Shown one piece after another: positions 30,036 to 39,484 of a DNA stretch of 39,484 nt. The number at the start of each line of letters is the position of its first letter. The stretch's first letter is position 1. The notes under the pieces are model-generated. The model was not told the origin of the DNA. It saw nothing but the letters and a program-made list of their open reading frames with translations, and did not search any database. This stretch comes from Clostridia bacterium (GTDB lineage: Bacteria > Bacillota > Clostridia > Christensenellales > UBA3700). The stretch is taken from contig JAIDUT010000014.1 of the NCBI GenBank assembly GCA_029060065.1, positions 1 to 39,484 of the forward strand, read 5' to 3'. The translations under genes were made by a program, and so were the position numbers.

Positions 30036-32714
30036 ATGAGAAAACACATCTTAAAATTCTTATGCGCGCTAGTGTTGGCTTGTACGCTGGCAATTTGCGC
30101 CACAGCATGCGACTCTAAGGACGGCGACGACTCTCTAGCCCATAAAAGTTCTTTCGCCACAACTTATTCGACGCTATTGGAAAAAAATAATTCGACGAGC
30201 AAATGGCGAGATGGAATGGTATCCGGCAACGGACTTCAGGGATTTATAACAAGCGGTTCGCCTTATAGCGACACTTTGATTTATCAAAATATCCACTTTG
30301 TTATGCCCAACACAAACTCCAGAACAAATCTTATTACTTACCAAGAACTCGATTCCGTAAGGCAAAGTATCGTCAACGGTAGGGATATCGTCGACACTCA
30401 AACGTACGACCACTTATATACCTATCACCCCGGCGCTACGCTAAGAATATCGAGTACCCTTAAAGAGGCTAGCGATTACAAGCGTTATACCGATTATACC
30501 ACCGCATGCGTAGGCGTACAGTACACCGATTCGCAAGGAAAATGGGAACGCGTAAGTTTTACGTCTCAATGCGACGGCGTATCCATCACCAAATTAAGCG
30601 CGTCCAGTACGGGTTCTAAAATCAACGTTAAACTATCTATGGATAACATTTCCGCTATGGCTAATTTCGGCAAACCTTACGACAGCGACAGCGAATGCGG
30701 TGAAGTGGATATGCTTTATAAAAAACTGGTTGACGAAGACGCTAACGCATTGACATTTATTGCTCATTACCCCAATTACGAGAACAGCGAACTCAAAGAC
30801 GGAGGCTACTCTACCGTTAGTTTTGTAGTATGCGAAGGCGGAAAGAAAGAACGAGTAACAGGCGATATGCCTAAAGAATCTCAATATGTCGGCGCGGATA
30901 ATCCCGCAATCTCAATCACCAACGCTGACAAAGTATATATCATAAGCGTATCCGACCGCACTTACGAAATGGGCAAAATCGACGACTTTGCCAATAAAGT
31001 TAACTATGAACTAGCAGACGAACTTTATAATAAGGTAAACGCGGTGGCTGAAAAATATACCGAAAACTCTAAGTTTAATTTTGACAAAGCGCTCAAAAAC
31101 CATACCGATATTTTTACGCCGATGTTCAACGCTGTATCATTAGATTTGGGAGCAGACACCAGCATTTCCAACAACAATCTAATTAGTAGCGTAAAAGTTA
31201 AAAAGACCTTGTCTAATACGCTTGCAGAAAGAGCTTATTATGCCGGAAGATACGCTTATCTATGTTGTTCAGGCGTTACCACTAGCAGACTCTACGGAAT
31301 GTGGACGGGAGAATGGAATGCCCGTTGGGGATCTAAGTATACTATGGACGCGAACGTGAATTTGCAAACATCGTCAATGAACACAAGCAATTTTATTTCT
31401 GCGCCAATCGGCTATGTCAACTTTATATTAAGACAAGTGCCGGATTGGGAGGAAAACGCTTATGCTACCCACGGTATGAGCAACGCTTTGCAAGCGCCCG
31501 TTAACAGCGACGGCGATAAGGCGATTACTGAAAGTTGCTACGGCTATCCTTTTAGATATTGGAATGCCGGAACGAGCTGGATGTTGCAACCTCTTTACGA
31601 AACGATACTTTGCTATGGCAATCTTCAAGTACCCATTTGCGACGAATTTGACCTTGACAAATTAAAAAGCATCCTATCTCCGTCGCAAACTCCTTTGTCC
31701 GAGGATAAAATCAACGCTCTTAAAGATAGAGGCTATCTAATGCTTAAAGAAGATATACTCTTCCCGCTTCTTATCAAATCGGCAAATTATTGGGAACAAC
31801 TTATGACCCCCGAATATTATACGGACGCCAACGGCTACATCAAATATCAAAAGGGCAAGACTTCTCTTGAAGCAGGAGAAACTTATTGCATAATCCCGTC
31901 TTATTCGCCTGAGAACAATCCGTCCAACTATCCAAGCCCTTCATGCGCAAATTCGGCTATAGATATATCGGCTTGCAATAGCAACATAGAAATGCTTTTG
32001 GATATCGCTAAAGACGTTGACCCGCAATACGATACGTCAAAATGGATTGCATTGCAAGACAAATTACCAAAACTGCTTTACGACAAAGACGGTTCGTTGA
32101 AAGAATGGGCAAGCTACTCTTTTACAGAAAACAACACTCATAGACATCTAAGTCACCTATACTGCGCTTGGCCACTCTCTGACACAAGATACGACAGCGA
32201 CTTATACAATTCGGCTGTACGTGCCATAGAAAATAGAGCAAGTGAAAACGAAGCAAGCCACGCTTTAATTCACCGTACGTTGATATCTGCAAGACTAAAA
32301 GACAGAAAAAGCGCAACCGAAGCAATGGTCGGACTTATGAACTCAATGATTTATTACAATTCGCTTATGACAAATCACCATACCAACAAATCAAGCGGAT
32401 ACTGTACCGATTTCAGTATAGGCTATGTAGGTATGATTAATGAATGTCTGGTATTCTCAAACAGAGGCGAAGTAGAATTACTCCCCTGTCTGCCTACAAG
32501 CGGTTTCGATAAGGGAAAACTCAGCGGATTAAGATTGCGTACGCAAGCAACGTTGACGAATATGGAATGGGACGTAAATAAAAAGACAATAAGCGCAACG
32601 ATAGTATCCGATATAGACCAAAGCGTAACTATCTCGTGCGGACTGTCCAACGAAACCAAAACCGTCAACTTAGAAAAGAACAAAGAGTATAAAGTAAAAT
32701 TCACAATTAAATAA
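30036..32714 (+). CDS. GH95-like alpha-L-fucosidase lipoprotein
   Basis: An 892-aa exported protein with a lipoprotein signal (hydrophobic segment ending ATAC, lipid Cys at 25). The N-terminal module has GNGLQGFITSGSPYSDTLIYQ, the GH95-type beta-sandwich start. The (alpha/alpha)6 catalytic part contains GMWTGEWNARWGSKYTMDANVNLQ (about 420-440), including the N-x-N pair that GH95 enzymes use, and HRHLSHLYCAWP (about 700). The C-terminal block includes EASHALIHRTLISARLKD. It should remove alpha-L-fucose or alpha-L-galactose from host or plant glycans at the cell surface. The length agrees with the family. The acidic residue usual just before HRH is replaced here (ENNTHRH), so activity should be tested. 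Confidence 0.8.
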   Translation: MRKHILKFLCALVLACTLAICATACDSKDGDDSLAHKSSFATTYSTLLEKNNSTSKWRDGMVSGNGLQGFITSGSPYSDTLIYQNIHFVMPNTNSRTNLITYQELDSVRQSIVNGRDIVDTQTYDHLYTYHPGATLRISSTLKEASDYKRYTDYTTACVGVQYTDSQGKWERVSFTSQCDGVSITKLSASSTGSKINVKLSMDNISAMANFGKPYDSDSECGEVDMLYKKLVDEDANALTFIAHYPNYENSELKDGGYSTVSFVVCEGGKKERVTGDMPKESQYVGADNPAISITNADKVYIISVSDRTYEMGKIDDFANKVNYELADELYNKVNAVAEKYTENSKFNFDKALKNHTDIFTPMFNAVSLDLGADTSISNNNLISSVKVKKTLSNTLAERAYYAGRYAYLCCSGVTTSRLYGMWTGEWNARWGSKYTMDANVNLQTSSMNTSNFISAPIGYVNFILRQVPDWEENAYATHGMSNALQAPVNSDGDKAITESCYGYPFRYWNAGTSWMLQPLYETILCYGNLQVPICDEFDLDKLKSILSPSQTPLSEDKINALKDRGYLMLKEDILFPLLIKSANYWEQLMTPEYYTDANGYIKYQKGKTSLEAGETYCIIPSYSPENNPSNYPSPSCANSAIDISACNSNIEMLLDIAKDVDPQYDTSKWIALQDKLPKLLYDKDGSLKEWASYSFTENNTHRHLSHLYCAWPLSDTRYDSDLYNSAVRAIENRASENEASHALIHRTLISARLKDRKSATEAMVGLMNSMIYYNSLMTNHHTNKSSGYCTDFSIGYVGMINECLVFSNRGEVELLPCLPTSGFDKGKLSGLRLRTQATLTNMEWDVNKKTISATIVSDIDQSVTISCGLSNETKTVNLEKNKEYKVKFTIK

Positions 32715-32725
32715 ACTTAAAACAA

Positions 32726-32758
32726 AAAAGCGCGTTATCAAAACGCGCTTTTTATTTT
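32726..32758. terminator. Bidirectional terminator between GH95 and LRR genes
   Basis: AAAAAGCGCGTT pairs with AACGCGCTTTTT around a 5-nt loop, with T-rich sequence on the right and A-rich sequence on the left. Confidence 0.88.
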
Positions 32759-32772
32759 ACCTATCCTTTCAA

Positions 32773-33966
32773 TTAATTTGTCTTACAGCCCCACTCAACA
32801 ACAAAGAGCTTATAATCTGTCCAGTTGTCCCATTGGCTATCCCAACCGCTGGGTTGCTCTTCGGCTTCGCAATATACTGTCATTTCACAAGCGAAGAATA
32901 CGTTTTTCCCCATACGCTTCACACTAATAGGTATTTTAATTTTCGTCAAATTCATACAACAGGCAAAAGCGAATTCTCCAATCTGCTCTACGCTACTAGG
33001 CACTTCGATTCTCGTCAAATTTATGCACAAGGCAAAAGTTTCTTGTCCGATTATAGTTACACCGTTTGGAATAACTACGCTTTCAATATCGTTAACCGAT
33101 ATGAATGAACAATCGTCAATTTCCGTCACTAGGTAAGTCTTATTTTTATAATCGATACTGCTGTCAATAACAATATCTCCCGACAAGTTAGCGTGTCCGC
33201 TGACTTTTGCAAATCCGTCTTTAAGCGCATATTGAATGCCATTTCCCGCCACGACGTAAATATATCCGTCATTGGCAATTTCATTGTTCTCGCAATCTAA
33301 AATAATCGGAATTGACATTTCGTCGCTCCACCGCATCTGGCTACTCAACTCGCTGGGCAATTCGCTACCTTGATATTTGATTACAAGACTATAGCATAAG
33401 TCAAAAGGATAGCTCCCTAACTGCGTTAAGCTCATCGATATTTCTAGATTTGTTAGACTATAACAGCAGTAAAAGGCATAGTCGCCAATCCTCGTTACAC
33501 CGTCTGGAATTGATACGCTCGACAACTTACTGCATTTATAGAAAGCATAGTCGCCAATACACGTCACGTAATCTGGTATTACGCTATTCTTACAACCTGC
33601 TATTACTGTATTCGTATCTTTTTCAATAATACAGTTGCCGTCACTTGCATATTTTGTATTTTCGCTATCTATCGAGATTTTCTCTAAATTTACGCAATCT
33701 GCGAAAACTTTCGATGGAATATCAATTACGCTACTTGGGATATACAAGCTCGTCAAACGAGCTTCGGAGAAAGCTTTTTCACTAATACCCGTGACACCTT
33801 CGGGGATTCTTACATTTTCCAAAGTTCTTCCATAGTCAGTTAGGTTAACGATAGTATTATCCTCTATCAAAAAAGGTGTCTGAAATTTTGTACAAGCGGA
33901 AAATACTAACGACGCGCACAATACGCATACGATTAAAACTAACACCAAAATAGTTCTCTTTTTCAT
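32773..33966 (-). CDS. BspA-type leucine-rich-repeat lipoprotein
   Basis: A 397-aa surface lipoprotein. The signal peptide ends in LVFSAC with the lipid Cys at 25. About residues 45-210 and 270-380 are LRR_5 (BspA-type) repeats such as IPDGVTRIGDYAFYCCYSLTNLEI and IPSSVIDIPSKVFADCVNLEKISI. Such proteins bind host or community proteins and are common in gut bacteria. A non-repeat part with QYALKDGFAKVSGHANLSGDIVID separates the two blocks. It is convergent with the GH95 gene and has its own consensus promoter. Confidence 0.88.
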   Translation of the reverse strand: MKKRTILVLVLIVCVLCASLVFSACTKFQTPFLIEDNTIVNLTDYGRTLENVRIPEGVTGISEKAFSEARLTSLYIPSSVIDIPSKVFADCVNLEKISIDSENTKYASDGNCIIEKDTNTVIAGCKNSVIPDYVTCIGDYAFYKCSKLSSVSIPDGVTRIGDYAFYCCYSLTNLEISMSLTQLGSYPFDLCYSLVIKYQGSELPSELSSQMRWSDEMSIPIILDCENNEIANDGYIYVVAGNGIQYALKDGFAKVSGHANLSGDIVIDSSIDYKNKTYLVTEIDDCSFISVNDIESVVIPNGVTIIGQETFALCINLTRIEVPSSVEQIGEFAFACCMNLTKIKIPISVKRMGKNVFFACEMTVYCEAEEQPSGWDSQWDNWTDYKLFVVEWGCKTN

Positions 33967-34056
33967 ATCCCTATCCCCCTAATCATATATTTATATCTAC
34001 AAAGCCTTACTCGAAGTGAGCTTTTGTTCGACAAAATATTCGCTTCCCCTAGCTAA

Positions 34057-34085
34057 ATTATATTCTATTAAAAACACTTTGTCAA
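34057..34085 (-). promoter_or_regulatory. Consensus promoter of the LRR gene
   Basis: On the minus strand TTGACA (34085-34080) and TATAAT (34062-34057) are exactly 17 nt apart. The leader is about 84 nt. Confidence 0.8.
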
Positions 34086-34122
34086 TACTGAATTTACGCT
34101 GAATTCATAACTAAAAATCTTA

Positions 34123-34155
34123 ATAAAAAAGACAGAACCTCTTAAGTTCTGTCTT
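34123..34155 (-). terminator. Terminator of the topoisomerase operon
   Basis: On the minus strand AAGACAGAAC pairs with GTTCTGTCTT, followed by six T and ATT. It lies 23 nt past the ParC-like stop. Confidence 0.85.
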
Positions 34156-34177
34156 AATTGACCTTTCCAATTATTAT

Positions 34178-36655
34178 TTACGCCAAGTTATGACGTTTTG
34201 CATCGCTTATAGTCATTACGTTCTTATCTTTAGCGACGGCTTTAATTATGTTCTTACCCTTGTTAGTTCTGTCGTCGATAGGAATTTGTTCGGTATTGAT
34301 ACTGCGTACTTCACCGCCCGGGAATATAAGCGCAATGTCGTAAGGTATCGTCACAAGGTCTGCGTAGATACATTCGCCCGCCTTGGAGTCGCTTAGCTTA
34401 ACGCCCTTTGACATTCTCATTCTAGGCTCGATACAACCCAGAATTACTCTCTTTGCGTAACCGCTATCCGAAATATTGATAACTTCTCCGCTACCGTCGT
34501 TATGCTGAGCAAAGATAATTCTATCCTTATCGTCTAGCTTCATCAATTTGACACCGCTTGCCTTTTTACCCTGAGTAGGTATATCGTCATAAGAGTTAAG
34601 CACCATCCCTTCGGCGCTTATCGAAAGCACGAAACCTCTTGCCTCGCGTGTGCCGTCGTCAAACTCCGGCGGAGCAACCGCAGTTACGCTTACGACAAAA
34701 TCGTCATCGTCCTTAAAGGTCATAGCCGTAGTTAGCGATTTCCTGTCAAAGACAAATTCGGATATATCGACGTACTTTGCCATACCCATAGAAGTCACGA
34801 TGAGCAACTTATTGCCTTTTAATTCTTTTTCGGTGAATATATCAAGCAACTTATCGTCGCTGTCAACCTTAGCAATCTTGTTGATACCCATACCTCTGCT
34901 CTTCCACTTATCCTCGCCCAGCGCAGATACAGGGAAAGTAACCGCATTGCCCTTAGAAGTTATACCAAAGAGCAAACTCTCGCTATCGCTCTTGATTACC
35001 TTCTTTGCGATATCGTTAGGAGCGCAGTTGACTATTGACTTCACAGCTGTATTATAACCTTTTTCCGGTACAAATTTGATATTGCCGTTGTAATGCAATA
35101 CTACAAAACCGTCTTTCTTTATCTTCGCGTTGAGGTCTACCTCGACATCGTTAAGCGCATGTTCGTGCACAATCTTAGAAAGTCTTTTGTCGGGATATTT
35201 TTTCTTGATTTCCAAAAGTTCTTTGCGTACTACACCGTACTGCTTAGCCTTTGAATTTGTAATTTCCTTGAGATTGGCAATTTTCTCAAGTAATTCTTTC
35301 TGCTCTTCGAGCATTTTGTTTATATCCAGTTTATTAAGTCGTTTGAGCGGTATATCCAACACTGCGATAGCCTGCTTTTCGCTTAGGCTGAATCTCAACA
35401 TCAATCTTTCCTTCGATTCTGTATACGTCTTAGAGTCAAGAACTATATCGACGACTTCTCGCACGTTGTTGACGGCAATCAGCAAGCCTTGAAGAATATG
35501 TTCTCTCTTTTCCGCGACCTCCAGGTCGTACTTACTTCTTTTATAAATAACTTGTCTTTGGAATTCTACGTAATGTCTGATTATATCCAATAATCCCAGT
35601 TGCATCGGGCGGTTATTGACTATAGCAGTCATATTTGCGGAAAAATTGACTTGCAAACTCGTCTTTTTGAAAAGAAGCGCTATCATAGTATCCGCGTCGA
35701 CTTCTTTTCTCAACTTGATTACGCAACGCATACCCATTCTGTCCGACTCGTCTACGATATCCATAATACCGCCGAACAAATCTTTGTTGGTTTCTCTCAA
35801 ATCGTTTATTCTTGCTAAAAGCTCGGCTTTGTTGACCTGATAAGGTATCTCGGTGATGACTATATTCTTTCTTCCGCCCTCTTCCTCGATATGCAGATTG
35901 GCTCTAAGTATAATCTTGCCCTTGCCTTCTTTATACGCATCGTATATTCCATGATTGGCTACGATAATTCCGCCTGTAGGAAAATCCGGAGCGGGAATAT
36001 ACTTCATCATCTCCTCAAGAGTGATATTTTTGTTGTCTATATACGCGACAATACCGTCTATAGATTCCCCTAGAGAATGAGGTGGGATATTGGTAGCAAG
36101 TCCGACTGCAATACCGCTCGCGCCGTTGACAAGCAAGTTGGGTATTCTGCTGGGCAGTACGGCAGGCTCTTCAAGACTATCGTCGAAGTTGAGCGTCATC
36201 GGAACGGTATTTTTCTCCAAATCTCTCAACATCTCAAGAGCAAACGGCGTCATTCTCGCCTCGGTATATCTCATTGCAGCGGCGCTGTCGCCGTCTACCG
36301 AACCAAAGTTACCGTGTCCGTCAACTAGCAACATTTTTGTATTAAAAGGTTGCGCCAACTTGACCATTGCGCCGTATACGGAACTATCGCCGTGAGGGTG
36401 ATATTTACCTAGACAATCGCCGACAATACGGGCAGACTTACGGTGAGGCTTGTCCGGCGTCGTACCAAGCTCCATCATCGTATAGAGTATCCTTCTTTGA
36501 ACAGGCTTCAATCCGTCCTCAACTCTTGGCAAAGCTCTGTCAAGAATGACGTGCTCGCTGTAAGGCAACATCGAAGTGTGCATTACCTGCTCAAAAGATC
36601 CGTCGATAATCTTTGAATTGTCTATAATTTCTTGGTTTTCTTTCTTCTTAGCCAT
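34178..36655 (-). CDS. parC: Type IIA DNA topoisomerase subunit A (ParC-like)
   Basis: An 825-aa DNA-breaking subunit. The catalytic Tyr is Y130 in [26 protein letters not shown] (84-97) is the quinolone-determining region. S91 is kept but the usual Asp/Glu is Gly95. The coiled-coil tower and a C-terminal beta-pinwheel (about 500-825) follow. The N-terminus [26 protein letters not shown] differs from typical GyrA, and no GyrA box (QRRGGKG) is seen where the pinwheel begins, so it should relax and decatenate rather than supercoil. An automated pipeline might call it gyrA. It is downstream of the ATPase subunit, after a 144-nt gap. Confidence 0.85.
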   Translation of the reverse strand: MAKKKENQEIIDNSKIIDGSFEQVMHTSMLPYSEHVILDRALPRVEDGLKPVQRRILYTMMELGTTPDKPHRKSARIVGDCLGKYHPHGDSSVYGAMVKLAQPFNTKMLLVDGHGNFGSVDGDSAAAMRYTEARMTPFALEMLRDLEKNTVPMTLNFDDSLEEPAVLPSRIPNLLVNGASGIAVGLATNIPPHSLGESIDGIVAYIDNKNITLEEMMKYIPAPDFPTGGIIVANHGIYDAYKEGKGKIILRANLHIEEEGGRKNIVITEIPYQVNKAELLARINDLRETNKDLFGGIMDIVDESDRMGMRCVIKLRKEVDADTMIALLFKKTSLQVNFSANMTAIVNNRPMQLGLLDIIRHYVEFQRQVIYKRSKYDLEVAEKREHILQGLLIAVNNVREVVDIVLDSKTYTESKERLMLRFSLSEKQAIAVLDIPLKRLNKLDINKMLEEQKELLEKIANLKEITNSKAKQYGVVRKELLEIKKKYPDKRLSKIVHEHALNDVEVDLNAKIKKDGFVVLHYNGNIKFVPEKGYNTAVKSIVNCAPNDIAKKVIKSDSESLLFGITSKGNAVTFPVSALGEDKWKSRGMGINKIAKVDSDDKLLDIFTEKELKGNKLLIVTSMGMAKYVDISEFVFDRKSLTTAMTFKDDDDFVVSVTAVAPPEFDDGTREARGFVLSISAEGMVLNSYDDIPTQGKKASGVKLMKLDDKDRIIFAQHNDGSGEVINISDSGYAKRVILGCIEPRMRMSKGVKLSDSKAGECIYADLVTIPYDIALIFPGGEVRSINTEQIPIDDRTNKGKNIIKAVAKDKNVMTISDAKRHNLA

Positions 36656-36726
36656 ATCTGTCCTTTACTTTATCCGTCGTTACTCTTTCAGGCTCGTCTG
36701 CAATTTCTAATACGCGTTTATGTTAT

Positions 36727-36755
36727 TATATATATGCGCGCGTTTATTTTATCAA
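36727..36755 (-). promoter_or_regulatory. Possible internal promoter upstream of parC
   Basis: On the minus strand TTGATA (36755-36750) and TATATA (36732-36727) are 17 nt apart, in the gap between the two subunits. It may give extra transcription of subunit A. Confidence 0.4.
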
Positions 36756-36799
36756 TAATTTGTTTATTCTAATACGGCATTTCTATCATTGAACATTGT

Positions 36800-38791
36800 T
36801 CAACCGTTATTATGGCGCTTATTTTCCGCCTTTTTAGTAGTCTCTGCCAAAGAGTCTTCTTTGTTAAACTCGGCGTACTCGAAAATATATTCTCTCCTCA
36901 AATCCGCGCTGTCACCCATAAGCGTGACGATTAGGCTCTCCGCCTCCGCATTGTCTTCGATTGACACCTTCATAAGCGAACGCGTCTTGGGATTCATAGT
37001 CGTTTCCCAAAGTTGCTCAGGGTTCATCTCGCCAAGTCCTTTATATCTTTGGAGCGTATAATTTTTGCCTACCGTTTCCAATATCTTCTTGAGTTCTTCA
37101 TCGTCATATGCGTACTGCACCTTATTCTTTTCGGTAATTTTATATAGCGGTGGCATACCGATATACAAATATCCGCCTGTGATAAGTTCTCTCATGTATC
37201 TATAGAACATCGTAAGCAAAATTGCTCTGATATGCGCTCCGTCTTGGTCTGCGTCAGCGAGAATGATAACTTTGTGATATTTGAGATTGCTTATATTGAA
37301 TTCATTGCCAAAACCTGTACCCAACGCGCTTATAATCAACTTGATTTCTTCGTTTTTGAGTATATCTTCGATTTTTTTCTTTTCGACGTTGAGCGGTTTT
37401 CCTCTAAGTGGCAAAATGGCTTGCGTAGCTCTATCTCTGCCTTGCTTTGCGCTTCCGCCTGCGCTATCGCCCTCAACAATGAAAATCTCGTTAAACTCCG
37501 GCTTTCTGCCCGAGCAGTTCGCCATTTTACCTATAAGAGCGGAAGAAGTCATGTTGCTGATATTTCTTGCTACGCTCTTTGCCTTAGCGGCGCTCTCTCT
37601 TGCCTTTGCGGCAACTCTCGCCTTTTCATAGATTGCGTCTATGACGTCTTTCTTGGCTTTATTGAGATAATCCTTGATGCCGTCGGTAAGCAAGTTCTCT
37701 ACAAGCGATTTGACCTCAGGATTGCCGAGTTTGGTCTTTGTCTGTCCCTCGAATTGCATATTCTGCATCTTGACGGTCAATACGGCGGTCAATCCTTCGC
37801 GATAGTCCTCTCCGCTGAAATTAGCTTGCTTTTCTTTGATGATATTCTTAGCTCTGCCGAAGTCGTTGAGAGCTTTCGTCAATGCCGACTTAAAGCCTGT
37901 TTCGTGCGTTCCTCCCTCCGTGGTAGGAATATCGTTGACGTATGAAAATACGCTTTCCGTATATGTGTCCGTATGCTGGAAAGCAAGTTCTACAATAAAT
38001 TTATCTTGTTTCTTCTCGATGTATATCGGCGGATTGTATTTCGGCGTCTTGCCCTCATTGAGGTGTAGCACGAAGTCGCTAATACCTCCGTCGTAACAAA
38101 ACTTGCGTACCTTAGGTCTTCCGCCCTCGCTCAGGCTTCTGTTGTCCGTCAAAGAAAATTTAACTCCGCCGTTGAGGAAAGCCAGTTCCTTGAGTCTTTT
38201 AGCTATCGTATCGAAAGAAAATTCTTCATTGCCGAATACCTTTGGGTCGGGCTTAAACGTTACCTTAGTACCTTTGAGTTTAGAATCGCAAGGTTCTGAT
38301 TTGAGTTCTTGAACTTTTGCTCCGCTGGCAATATCTCCGTTGGGCAATTCAACGGAAGCAAACTTCATATTATACCTTAAGCCTTTTTTATATACGTCTA
38401 CGGTGAGCCACTCGGATAGCGCGTTGGTAACCGACGCTCCGACGCCGTGCAAACCGCCCGACACCGTATAGTTCTTGTTGTTAAATTTACCGCCCGCGTG
38501 CAAAGTAGTAAATACAAGCTCGACGCCGGTGACTTTCTCCGTCGGGTGCATATCCACAGGAATACCTCTTCCGTGGTCAGTGACGCTTATGCTGTTGTCG
38601 TTGAAAATCTCAATTTCAATAGAGTTGCCATAGCCGTTGAGAACTTCGTCCATACCATTGTCGACGATTTCCCATAGAATATGGTGCATACCTTTAATGC
38701 CCGTAGTGCCTATGTACATACCCGGTCTTTTTCTAACCGCGTCCAGTCCTTTAAGTACGGCTATGTCTTTAGCTCCGTAATCTCTCTCCAT
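36800..38791 (-). CDS. parE: Type IIA DNA topoisomerase subunit B (ParE/GyrB)
   Basis: A 663-aa ATPase subunit. The N-terminal GHKL ATPase has the Bergerat motifs LWEIVDNGMDE, DHGRGIPVD and SGGLHGVGASVTNALSEW. The transducer follows, then the TOPRIM segment EIFIVEGDSAGGSAKQGRDR and LADADQDGAHI with the metal-binding acidic residues, and the C-terminal QRYKGLGEMNPEQLWETTMNP. I start at ATG 38791 after GAGGAG; the ORF track's 38803 is a TTG inside that ribosome site. It follows the hydrolase by 18 nt, so they are likely one operon. YTVSGG and LNVEKK look GyrB-like, so the pair could be called gyrB; the partner's lack of a GyrA box made me prefer parE. Confidence 0.85.
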   Translation of the reverse strand: MERDYGAKDIAVLKGLDAVRKRPGMYIGTTGIKGMHHILWEIVDNGMDEVLNGYGNSIEIEIFNDNSISVTDHGRGIPVDMHPTEKVTGVELVFTTLHAGGKFNNKNYTVSGGLHGVGASVTNALSEWLTVDVYKKGLRYNMKFASVELPNGDIASGAKVQELKSEPCDSKLKGTKVTFKPDPKVFGNEEFSFDTIAKRLKELAFLNGGVKFSLTDNRSLSEGGRPKVRKFCYDGGISDFVLHLNEGKTPKYNPPIYIEKKQDKFIVELAFQHTDTYTESVFSYVNDIPTTEGGTHETGFKSALTKALNDFGRAKNIIKEKQANFSGEDYREGLTAVLTVKMQNMQFEGQTKTKLGNPEVKSLVENLLTDGIKDYLNKAKKDVIDAIYEKARVAAKARESAAKAKSVARNISNMTSSALIGKMANCSGRKPEFNEIFIVEGDSAGGSAKQGRDRATQAILPLRGKPLNVEKKKIEDILKNEEIKLIISALGTGFGNEFNISNLKYHKVIILADADQDGAHIRAILLTMFYRYMRELITGGYLYIGMPPLYKITEKNKVQYAYDDEELKKILETVGKNYTLQRYKGLGEMNPEQLWETTMNPKTRSLMKVSIEDNAEAESLIVTLMGDSADLRREYIFEYAEFNKEDSLAETTKKAENKRHNNG

Positions 38792-38809
38792 TTCTCTCCT
38801 CAAATTATA

Positions 38810-39484
38810 CTAATTTGCGACGGCAAGCTCAGGCTCTTTTTTTACTTTAGTTTCTACAACGTCAGCTACTGCTTCGTTATCTTGGGTATTCTTTGTAGCC
38901 GATACCAAATTATCCAACCAATCCAATACGTCTGCGTAAACCTCGTCTTTATTGAGCTCGTTGACAATCTCGTGACGCGCGTCTTCATATAGCTTTATTT
39001 TGACGTTCTCTATCCCCAACTGATTATACATGTCGTAAAGTTTGCTTACCGACTTGCCCATTTTACCCACTGGGTCTTTGTCGCCCGAAATAATAAATAT
39101 AGGCAGTTTTTTATCTATTCCGGCAAGTCTTTCCGGCTTGTATATTCTGCACAAACCGTCGAAAAAGTTCTTATAAAATCCCACCGACATAGTGTAGTTG
39201 CAATACTTGTCAGAGTTATATTTTTCGCACTCGCCCGCATCTCTATTGAGCCAAGCATTCTGTCTGTTTTCTTTCTTAAAAGGCCTCTCGTAAGCACCGA
39301 AAGTCATATTTTTAATAAATTCAGCAGTTTTATCTTTGCCATAGAGTTTGTGTTGAATATTAGCCACAAATCTACCGATTTTAGGCTCAATACCGCTCAT
39401 GTTTCCCGATCCGCTCAAAATACAGCCGTCAATATTCTCGGAATTTTGCTGAATATATCCCTGTCCCAAGAAAGAGCCGTAAGA
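38810..39484 (-). CDS. Alpha/beta hydrolase, C-terminal part (partial)
   Basis: The frame is open to the right edge: before the ORF-track start (a TTG at 39469) it reads SYGSFL, the nucleophile elbow G-x-S-x-G-type region. The acid is in IIFSGDKDPVG (written FIISGDKDPVG in the frame) and the His in YEDARHEIVNEL, so the catalytic triad can be completed. This is the Hydrolase_4/serine aminopeptidase S33 group (monoacylglycerol lipase-like), usually lipases or esterases. The tail is charged and low-complexity (TKVKKEPELAVAN). It probably heads the topoisomerase operon. The substrate is not known. Confidence 0.82.
   Translation of the reverse strand, partial: SYGSFLGQGYIQQNSENIDGCILSGSGNMSGIEPKIGRFVANIQHKLYGKDKTAEFIKNMTFGAYERPFKKENRQNAWLNRDAGECEKYNSDKYCNYTMSVGFYKNFFDGLCRIYKPERLAGIDKKLPIFIISGDKDPVGKMGKSVSKLYDMYNQLGIENVKIKLYEDARHEIVNELNKDEVYADVLDWLDNLVSATKNTQDNEAVADVVETKVKKEPELAVAN

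Noticed and set aside
37232-37945. 237-aa antisense ORF
   Set aside because: It is fully contained in the parE coding sequence on the other strand, with no domain and no start signals.

Overview
The window looks like chromosome from an uncultured, low-GC, Gram-positive anaerobe of the Clostridia. Supporting signs are consensus TTGACA-17-TATAAT promoters, strong AGGAGG ribosome binding sites, encoded tRNA CCA ends, BspA-like LRR and GH95 lipoproteins, an Isf-type iron-sulfur flavoprotein, DUF11 surface proteins and a 6S RNA. A gut Christensenellales-like lineage is my guess and cannot be proven from the sequence.

Layout. 1-4044: the start of a Lys/Ala/Pro repeat protein (leaves the window), Y-family DNA polymerase dinB with an apparently leaderless start, tRNA-Leu(GAG), a TetR regulator plus DUF2461 operon with a large operator-like inverted repeat, and an iron-sulfur flavoprotein. 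4216-6989: a three-gene operon for DUF11 proteins cut at domain boundaries and ending in a Cys-rich mini-protein. 7048-14133 (minus strand): a DUF4091 glycosidase-like protein, a 1504-aa DUF4132/MolR-family giant with a coupled 105-aa partner, a Fic-domain remnant and a small helical protein. 14375-15463: two tandem double-HTH regulators. 15466-17793: dispersed repeats, a 16-bp inverted-repeat element, a 22-bp duplication of the tRNA-Thr 3' end, tRNA-Thr(CGU), asnS and a probable 6S RNA.

17925-29637 (mostly minus strand): a compact, short-tailed-phage-like morphogenesis cassette. In transcription order it holds a sigma-like activator, terminase large subunit (split by a -1 frameshift), two small proteins, portal, scaffold, major capsid, connector-like proteins, a propeller-like tail protein, a coiled-coil protein and two holin-like proteins. 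I see no integrase, repressor, replication gene, endolysin, long-tail gene or fibre gene. A host-like SH3b membrane protein sits on the opposite strand and shares an overlapping divergent promoter with the terminase gene.

30036-39484: a GH95-like fucosidase lipoprotein, an LRR lipoprotein, a ParE/ParC-type topoisomerase pair (no GyrA box; Gly at the acidic quinolone-determining position), and the C-terminal part of an alpha/beta hydrolase running off the window.

The most interesting items are the integrase-less capsid cassette, the split DUF11/Cys-rich operon, the DUF4132 pair, the palindrome array at 29900-29965, and the TetR operator. All function calls come from reading protein sequence by eye; no database search was run.
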